This document shows positions 59,341 through 64,000 of a DNA stretch of 64,000 bases, piece after piece. A program made the position numbers and the translations under genes. The notes under the pieces were generated by a model. The model searched no databases. It saw nothing but the letters and a program-made list of their open reading frames with translations, and had not been told where the DNA came from. Position 1 is the first letter of the stretch. The number at the start of each line of letters is the position of its first letter. Location: contig DKPJ01000011.1 in the NCBI GenBank assembly GCA_002480085.1, forward strand, positions 364,389 through 428,388. Direction: 5' to 3'. This DNA comes from Enterobacteriaceae bacterium UBA7338 (GTDB lineage: Bacteria > Pseudomonadota > Gammaproteobacteria > Enterobacterales > Enterobacteriaceae).

Positions 59341-59499
59341 ATGAGCTGGATTCTCGTTTTTGGGGAGTGGTTTAAGATAGTTCCTTTACCGTTTGGCGAC
59401 GAATATAAACTGGTAAAGCCTGGCGAGAGACGCCAGCTGGTTATGAACAAAAATGCATTACGCCAGGCCGTATGTAGTCACTATGGGCTAAACCAGTAA
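59341..59499 (+). CDS. Small late-region protein, 52 aa
   Basis: 52 aa from ATG 59341 (MSWILVFGEWFKIVPLPFGD) with AAGGAG upstream. No known domain; a hydrophobic N-terminus and basic C-terminus. A terminator follows. I prefer this start to a longer frame from 59224 that lacks a ribosome site. The upstream 59155-59340 shows no other gene. Confidence 0.5.
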   Translation: MSWILVFGEWFKIVPLPFGDEYKLVKPGERRQLVMNKNALRQAVCSHYGLNQ

Positions 59500-59519
59500 C
59501 ACCCACAAATTATCCGATC

Positions 59520-59544
59520 AGGCTGCCATCCGGCGGCCTTTTTT
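59520..59544 (+). terminator. Terminator upstream of lysis genes
   Basis: Stem AGGCTGCC / GGCGGCCT (one T-G pair), loop ATCC, followed by TTTTTA. It lies 45 bases before the holin ribosome site, so lysis gene expression needs Q antitermination. Confidence 0.75.
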
Positions 59545-59588
59545 ATTCCCCTTCACACAGCACCCCGACCTAATCGGAGGTGAGAGAC

Positions 59589-59828
59589 ATGTCCCATATG
59601 AGCAAACTCGTAACCGGTGTCGCGCTCGGCACTTCCGGCGGCACCATCCTGAATGGTGTTCTGACAAAACTGAGCCCTGATGAATGGAGTGCTGTCGGCG
59701 TGCTGGCAGGTATTGCGGGCATCGTCATCACCGGGCTTATTAACTGGTACTTCAAACGGAAGGTTGCCAATGCCCAGGTAAGGGCACTGGAGAAATACGG
59801 CCCGACGATAAAAGTTGGAGATGATTAA
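59589..59828 (+). CDS. S: S21-type pinholin
   Basis: 79 aa with two membrane segments (about 8-28 and 36-56) and a charged tail, matching phage 21 holin S (VTGVALGTSGG, then LSPDEWSAVGVLAGIAGIV). It has the dual start of S21: Met1 (59589, GGAGG upstream) and Met4 (59598); in phage 21 the longer form is the antiholin. Pinholins make small holes that depolarise the membrane and free the SAR endolysin. Confidence 0.88.
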   Translation: MSHMSKLVTGVALGTSGGTILNGVLTKLSPDEWSAVGVLAGIAGIVITGLINWYFKRKVANAQVRALEKYGPTIKVGDD

Positions 59829-59829
59829 T

Positions 59830-60333
59830 ATGCCAATGACCAGCAGCCTGCGTAACAAAATCATCGCCGCCGCTGGTGGTGGTGCAATGCTGATCGCCTC
59901 GCTGTTTCTCGGTGGGCGAGATGGCGTCGAGGGGCGAAAGTACGAAGCCTATAAAGACGTGGCCGGAGTGTGGACCGTCTGCGATGGTCATACAGGCCGG
60001 GATATCGTCCGAGGGAAGCGGTACACCGATCGTGAGTGCGACCAGCTGCTGTGGAAAGACCTGCAGCCAGCCAAGCGAACAGTAGATAGCCTGGTTAAGG
60101 TGTCGCTGGGCGAATATCAGCGTGCCGCGCTCTACAGCTTCGTGTTCAACGTTGGCTCTGGCGCGTTCTCGAAATCAACGCTGCTGCATAAGCTCAACCG
60201 TGGGGATCACGAGGGGGCATGCGAAGAAATGCGCCGCTGGGTTTACGCTGGTGGCATGCGCTGGAAAGGGTTGCAGAACCGGCGCGAGATGGAGCGCTCG
60301 ATGTGCCTGGCGGAGAGTAGCCATGATATTTAA
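59830..60333 (+). CDS. R: SAR endolysin (R21-type lysozyme)
   Basis: 167-aa T4-type (GH24) lysozyme like phage 21 R. The N-terminal signal-anchor-release segment (about 11-29, weakly hydrophobic, Gly/Ala-rich) holds it inactive in the membrane. Catalytic triad E34, D43, T49 (EGRKYEAYKDVAGVWTVCDG). Start ATG 59830 just after the holin stop. Confidence 0.9.
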   Translation: MPMTSSLRNKIIAAAGGGAMLIASLFLGGRDGVEGRKYEAYKDVAGVWTVCDGHTGRDIVRGKRYTDRECDQLLWKDLQPAKRTVDSLVKVSLGEYQRAALYSFVFNVGSGAFSKSTLLHKLNRGDHEGACEEMRRWVYAGGMRWKGLQNRREMERSMCLAESSHDI

Positions 60334-60784
60334 CTGGAAGACAATGCTTTTCGGTTTGATGCTGGTGGCGCTTGTAGTGTTAGGTCGCATCGCAAACTTC
60401 TACCACACCAACGCCATCACCTATAAAGACCAGCGAGATAAGGCCGCCAGCGCGCTGCAGCTGGCGAAAGAGACCATCACCGACATGCAGACGCGCCAGC
60501 GAGACGTGGCCGCGCTGGATGCCAAATACACCGGAGAACTGGCTGATGCCCAGGAAACTATCGATCAGCTTGAGCGTGATGTTGATGCTGGCCGTAAGCG
60601 GCTGCGGCTCAACGCAGAATGTCCAGCGAGCGGAACGGCCAGCACCGGCAGCCTGGGCGATGCTTCCGGCCCCGAACTTACTGGATCCGCTAAACGGGAT
60701 TATTTCACCCTCAGAGAGCGGATCGCCACAGTGACGAAGCAGGTAGGTTACCTGCAGGATTACATCAAAACGCAATGCCCGTAA
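60323..60784 (+). CDS. Rz: Rz, inner-membrane spanin
   Basis: 153 aa type II membrane protein: N-terminal anchor (about 7-23) and long coiled coil (about 30-90), start ATG 60323 with GGAG, overlapping the endolysin by 11 bases. With Rz1 it spans the periplasm and fuses inner and outer membranes in the last step of lysis. Confidence 0.88.
   Translation: MIFNWKTMLFGLMLVALVVLGRIANFYHTNAITYKDQRDKAASALQLAKETITDMQTRQRDVAALDAKYTGELADAQETIDQLERDVDAGRKRLRLNAECPASGTASTGSLGDASGPELTGSAKRDYFTLRERIATVTKQVGYLQDYIKTQCP
60546..60734 (+). CDS. Rz1: Rz1, outer-membrane spanin lipoprotein
   Basis: 62 aa, embedded in the +1-type frame within Rz. Signal peptide with lipobox AVSGC (start MPRKLSISLSVMLMLAVSGC) and a Pro-rich mature part (RPAPAAW, LPAPN). 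Nested Rz1-in-Rz architecture is typical of lambdoid phages. Confidence 0.85.
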   Translation: MPRKLSISLSVMLMLAVSGCGSTQNVQRAERPAPAAWAMLPAPNLLDPLNGIISPSESGSPQ

Positions 60785-61063
60785 CTACCTAAAGTATTTA
60801 TCCATTGGGTCGTAATGCTGGTATTTCCTGTAAAAAAAGAGCCAGTAGACAAATCCTGTGGCAGCACCTAGTCCTGCCATCATGAGAAAAAGTCCCTCGC
60901 GATGATTAAGCAGGTCAGAGAAGGAATATGAACCTTTCCATATATCAATAAGGCTACCCCCAATCAACAGATCTAAAACCAGGGCAACCAGTGGCAGGGC
61001 GACAGCATGTGCTGCCATAAGGTAGAGCAGAATTCCAAGTCTGTACTTGGTATTTATTCGCAT
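60785..61063 (-). CDS. Small membrane protein, lysis-region moron
   Basis: 92 aa with two or three membrane segments (about 10-35, 60-80) and charged loops. Perfect AAGGAGG seven bases before the ATG at 61063. On the strand opposite the lysis genes and directly abutting the Rz stop. Position and form suit a lysogenic or superinfection-exclusion protein, but I recognise no family. Confidence 0.7.
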   Translation of the reverse strand: MRINTKYRLGILLYLMAAHAVALPLVALVLDLLIGGSLIDIWKGSYSFSDLLNHREGLFLMMAGLGAATGFVYWLFFYRKYQHYDPMDKYFR

Positions 61064-61152
61064 GGTCAGCCTCCTTACTAATTATTTTGAAGCATAACAT
61101 AGCTACGCAAATAAGCGTTGCAACGCTGCCCCTTCTAAACACAGGTAAAACA

Positions 61153-61413
61153 ATGAGCGAAGCAAAACCGCAGGACGGCAACACTGTTAAGGGTTACCGA
61201 ACGCTGTCTCATGGTGAGATCGGCAAGATGAACCAGTTCAAGGAGCTGAGCCGCCAGTTCATACAGTTGCTGCGAGTGCACGCAGGTGACATCACTTCGA
61301 ACGCTCCGCAGGATTGGGAAGCTGTGGAATGGATCCGCAAAGCTGAAATGGATATGAAAGTAGCATGCATGTCGGCCTGCCGTTCTGTTTCCCGGCCTGA
61401 TGCCGACTGCTAA
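61153..61413 (+). CDS. Acb2/Tad1-like hairpin protein (putative anti-CBASS)
   Basis: 86 aa from ATG 61153. After a disordered N-terminus the core GYRTLSHGEIGKMNQFKELS, then DWEAVEWIRKAEMDMKVACM and RSVSRP, follows the pattern of the Acb2/Tad1 hairpin domain (GYR-L-EI-MN-K, W-IA-lq-gfM-l-RaVaRP). Acb2 binds cyclic nucleotides and blocks CBASS (and Thoeris) signalling. Recognition is by motif from memory. The helix-hairpin length fits. Confidence 0.72.
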   Translation: MSEAKPQDGNTVKGYRTLSHGEIGKMNQFKELSRQFIQLLRVHAGDITSNAPQDWEAVEWIRKAEMDMKVACMSACRSVSRPDADC

Positions 61414-61547
61414 GGCATTACAGCAGGCATTCACTGAGTGCCTGTGATAATGGCTAATGCGGCATCGCTCAAAATTTAACAACATGGCAATATTAATTGT
61501 TTGTTTAATGACCTATCCTGACCGCAGCTAATTACAGCGGAGGGGAT

Positions 61548-61784
61548 ATGAAACAGCCTGTGGATCCGAATACGGTGGTCGTCTGGCAGTTAGAGTTCCG
61601 ATTCTCAACGAAAAACGCGTCGCTCGTACACGGCATCCACTTCATCCAGGCGCTGCAGAACGAGCCAGCCCACCAGCTTTATGACCGGTTCTTTGATGAG
61701 ATAGATATTGAGCTGCGCACTGAGCACGGCGATTACCAACTGCGGGGCTGCAACACACGGCCCGCAATAATGAAAGAAGACTGA
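61548..61784 (+). CDS. Hypothetical phage protein, 78 aa
   Basis: 78 aa (MKQPVDPNTVVVWQLEFRFS), strong GGAGGGG ribosome site, terminator directly after the stop. No recognised domain; acidic, soluble. Late-region accessory gene. Confidence 0.7.
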   Translation: MKQPVDPNTVVVWQLEFRFSTKNASLVHGIHFIQALQNEPAHQLYDRFFDEIDIELRTEHGDYQLRGCNTRPAIMKED

Positions 61785-61805
61785 CCGCCTCCGGGCGGTT
61801 TTTTA
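61784..61805 (+). terminator. Terminator after 78-aa gene
   Basis: Stem ACCGCC / GGCGGT with TCCG loop and a run of T residues, overlapping the stop codon. Confidence 0.82.
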
Positions 61806-61937
61806 TTCCCTAAAGCAAATATTTTAAAATTATTCGAAACTACTATCACTAAAGTTAGTAGGATTTTTCTTAGGTTGTTGATTTGCTGTGTTACATCTTG
61901 TAATGATTGTTATGCCTTTTATAACAACCATATAGCC

Positions 61938-62387
61938 ATGCAAACCTTAAAAGTGATTAGCAGCTTTTTGCTGCTGTTTTCTGCACACAGCAACGCAACC
62001 TGGCAAGAGCGTGAGCTCAATACCTGGTATGAGAAAGATCGTGTTTTATACGACATCACACAAACCGTCGATGACAACCCTGTGATGATAAGCATTGCTC
62101 AGGCTGACTATAAAACAGCTAACCTTGCTGTTTCGTATATGTCTAATGGAGGATGTTCCGGCGGTACGCCGTCGCTCAAAATAAATAATACGGTGGTACC
62201 TGCTGCTTACAAATGTGTCCCGGTAGGCAAGGACAAAATTGAGCATTACTTCGTTGATGACGCAGCCAGGGTCAACGCCCTGGTTGGGCACCTGAAATCA
62301 GACTTTACTGCGGTCATTCAGGGAGACATAAAAGTCTGGGCGGCCAATATCAAGTCGCCCAAGTACGGGATGGCTCCAAAGTTTTGA
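61938..62387 (+). CDS. Secreted hypothetical protein (phage moron)
   Basis: 149 aa with a signal peptide (MQTLKVISSFLLLFSAHSNA) and two cysteines in the mature part (GGCSGG, KCVPVG) likely disulfide-bonded. AT-rich 5' region unlike the flanking genes; terminators on both sides. This is the pattern of a lysogenic-conversion gene expressed from its own promoter. No known family; no clear ribosome site. Confidence 0.6.
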   Translation: MQTLKVISSFLLLFSAHSNATWQERELNTWYEKDRVLYDITQTVDDNPVMISIAQADYKTANLAVSYMSNGGCSGGTPSLKINNTVVPAAYKCVPVGKDKIEHYFVDDAARVNALVGHLKSDFTAVIQGDIKVWAANIKSPKYGMAPKF

Positions 62388-62404
62388 CAGACTGATTCAG
62401 TACA

Positions 62405-62427
62405 AACCGCCTGCGGGCGGTTTTTTA
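62405..62427 (+). terminator. Terminator after secreted moron
   Basis: Stem AACCGCC / GGCGGTT with a TGCG loop and T-run, 17 bases past the stop codon. Confidence 0.82.
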
Positions 62428-62491
62428 TGGACATCACCGTGAGCAGCCCCATCGTAATGGCAAAAGAAGGGCGAGATTATCGCCCTAAACG

Positions 62492-62743
62492 TTAACCGCG
62501 AGCTTCGCGACCTGCTTCGTCTTCAGTGACACGGTATCGCCAGTATCGCTCAGGCTTAACCCAAACCACTTCATCACCGCTTACTTTGCGGAACTGGTTA
62601 ATGACAGGCGTAGATAAGACCAGATTACCATCAGCATTTTCTTTCAGAAGCTGTTCATTATCGACTTTGACTAAATAATCAACTACGTCTTGCTGATAGA
62701 GGCAATCGTCATTTTTCAACTGCGCCATCATCCAGTTCGTCAC
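62492..62743 (-). CDS. Phage hypothetical protein (DUF6953-like)
   Basis: 83 aa (MTNWMMAQLKNDDCLYQQDV, then VVWVKPERYWRYRVTEDEAG). I associate this pattern with the DUF6953 family from memory. Function unknown. On the minus strand together with the next gene, against late transcription. Confidence 0.6.
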   Translation of the reverse strand: MTNWMMAQLKNDDCLYQQDVVDYLVKVDNEQLLKENADGNLVLSTPVINQFRKVSGDEVVWVKPERYWRYRVTEDEAGREARG

Positions 62744-62775
62744 GTCAGTAAAAGATAACTTCGGAGCGTTTGGGT

Positions 62776-62985
62776 TTACGGCTTTGGGTTGGTTGCGGTC
62801 AGTGAGTCCTCAGGGAATCTTGCTCTTTCTTGCTTTCTCCCCGCAAACCACTGGCACCAGTAATCGCCAGTAAATTCCTTATAGGTGTTAACGATTGGCT
62901 CCTGAACAGCCATCGCCGGGCCGGCTGAAACTAAATAAACGATATCACCGGTCTTAAATTTTGGTTTGATTTCACTTTTAGACAT
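62776..62985 (-). CDS. DUF2158 (YodC-like) family protein
   Basis: 69 aa with the SH3-like pattern FKTGDIVYLVSAGPAMAVQE and YWCQWFAG, as in YodC/DUF2158 proteins. Ribosome site GGGAGC upstream of ATG 62985. Function unknown. Confidence 0.7.
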   Translation of the reverse strand: MSKSEIKPKFKTGDIVYLVSAGPAMAVQEPIVNTYKEFTGDYWCQWFAGRKQERARFPEDSLTATNPKP

Positions 62986-63111
62986 AAAGCTCCCTTTTTA
63001 AATGAGATATACATAGCACTCACCGACAAAGAAGACATGTTCTGTCGCGAGTACCTCATCGATTTGCATTAACAATATCAACTTTTTGCTGAATAAAAAC
63101 CAGAGGAAATA

Positions 63112-64000
63112 ATGGCAAAACCGGACTGGGGCGAGCTTCAGCAGCGGTTCCTGTCCGATCATGCCAGCACCGGCATTTCTCCCAAAGATTGGTGTGAAGC
63201 GCAGGGACTGAACTACGCAACCGCCCGTCGTCATATCAAAAAGCCCGCTGCGCAAAGTGCGCAAAAATCTGCGCAGAAAAAAGTGCGCAGTGCGCAGAAA
63301 GAAAAGAGCGCAGATGTGCTGGTGGATAGCGAGCTTACCGCCCAGCAAAAGCGCTTCGTTGCTGAATACCTCATAGACCAGAACGCTACGGCCGCCGCCT
63401 CAAGGGCAGGTTACAGCGATGCAAGTTATGGTCGTCAGCTCCTCACGATTCCTCACGTTGCGCAGGCTATTGCGCAGCAGCAAAAGGCCTCCCTGATGCG
63501 CACGCTCGCCAGTGCTGATGAAGTGCTGGCGCAGATGTGGCAGCTCGCCACGTTTGATGCGAATGAGCTTTCGCAATACCGTCGGGGATCCTGCCGGTAC
63601 TGCTGGGGCTTCGGCCATAACTACCAGTGGCGCGATATGGTGGAGTTTGAAGAGCATCGACTAACAGCGATCGAGAAGAAGGGTAAAGAGCCGGTAGATG
63701 TCGGCGGTTATGGCTATGACCACAACCGGGAGCCGAATCCGACATGCCCTCGCTGCAATGGTGACGGCATCGGCCAGCCGTATTTCGCTGATACCCGTAA
63801 GCTGCCGCCTGTTTCCCGTCTGGCGTACTCCGGCATCAAGCTCGGTAAGAGCGGCGTTGAGATTACCGCTATCAGCCGCGAGCGCATGTATGAAGCCATG
63901 ATGAAGCGGCTTGGCCTGGCGGACAGTGAGTTTGCACAGCAGCTGCAGCAGATCGAAATCGAGCGCCGCCAGCTGGAGGTGGAAAAGCTCCGCAAAGAGC
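63112..64000 (+). CDS. Terminase small subunit (5' part)
   Basis: 296 codons, running off the right window edge. Terminase_2-type: N-terminal HTH (GISPKDWCEAQGLNYATARR), a short Lys/Gln-rich repeat (AQKSAQKKVRSAQKEKSA), then the DNA-binding core (LTAQQKRFVAEYLIDQNATA) and a Cys-rich segment (CRYCWGFGH, CPRCNGDG). It recognises packaging sites for the large subunit, which should follow. ATG with AGAGGAA upstream. Confidence 0.88.
   Translation, partial: MAKPDWGELQQRFLSDHASTGISPKDWCEAQGLNYATARRHIKKPAAQSAQKSAQKKVRSAQKEKSADVLVDSELTAQQKRFVAEYLIDQNATAAASRAGYSDASYGRQLLTIPHVAQAIAQQQKASLMRTLASADEVLAQMWQLATFDANELSQYRRGSCRYCWGFGHNYQWRDMVEFEEHRLTAIEKKGKEPVDVGGYGYDHNREPNPTCPRCNGDGIGQPYFADTRKLPPVSRLAYSGIKLGKSGVEITAISRERMYEAMMKRLGLADSEFAQQLQQIEIERRQLEVEKLRKE

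Overview
The window is chromosomal DNA of a member of the Enterobacteriaceae. The backbone genes (sufBCDSE, ldtE, lpp, pykF, yeeO between two tRNA-Asn genes, amn, two tRNA-Val(GAC) genes) match their Escherichia coli counterparts closely in sequence, length and local order. The genus cannot be fixed from the sequence alone; an Enterobacter/Leclercia/Kluyvera-like relative of E. coli is my best guess. From memory of E. coli, yeeO and amn lie far from the pykF-valVW neighbourhood, so the block between pykF and the tRNA-Val genes looks rearranged or enriched in accessory genes.

Layout. 1-7.5 kb: Fe-S assembly (suf), L,D-transpeptidase, Braun lipoprotein, pyruvate kinase I with a Cra-type operator. 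8-11 kb: a small lysis-like cassette (M15 peptidase, LysR regulator, two holin-type membrane proteins, one unknown protein) resembling holin-based export loci. 11-14.6 kb: acetyltransferase, LysR regulator, and yeeO flanked by inverted tRNA-Asn genes that form a 124-bp inverted repeat. 14.6-20.3 kb: an overlapping four-gene operon, cysteine hydrolase - HypE - HypF - HAD phosphatase, with a divergent LysR gene and no hydrogenase genes in view. 20.3-24.5 kb: amn, an unknown exported or membrane-anchored protein, a 46-aa ORF, and an MscS-type channel. 24.6-38.8 kb: a surface-protein island with an inverse autotransporter (invasin/intimin type, seven Ig-like repeats), four further Ig-like, RCC1-like or modular proteins (three without a visible signal peptide), a halovibrin-like secreted protein, and three small sugar-transferase-like enzymes.

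39.2-64 kb: the left part of a Rac-like lambdoid prophage, cut by the window end in the terminase small subunit. It has the integrase/excisionase, RecT/RecE-type recombination genes, a repressor without a peptidase domain, a YdaS/YdaT pair, an O-type initiator gene containing a seven-iteron origin, a DnaC-type loader, a cytosine methyltransferase, NinG and a Q antiterminator, a pinholin/SAR-endolysin/Rz-Rz1 lysis set, and cargo genes. Cargo includes a MocR-type regulator with a divergent DapA-like enzyme, an Acb2-like small protein (anti-CBASS family), an AriR-like protein and a secreted protein. Operator repeats lie on both sides of the repressor gene. A near-consensus LexA box lies ahead of a 71-aa gene of unknown function, which suggests how this repressor could be overcome after DNA damage.
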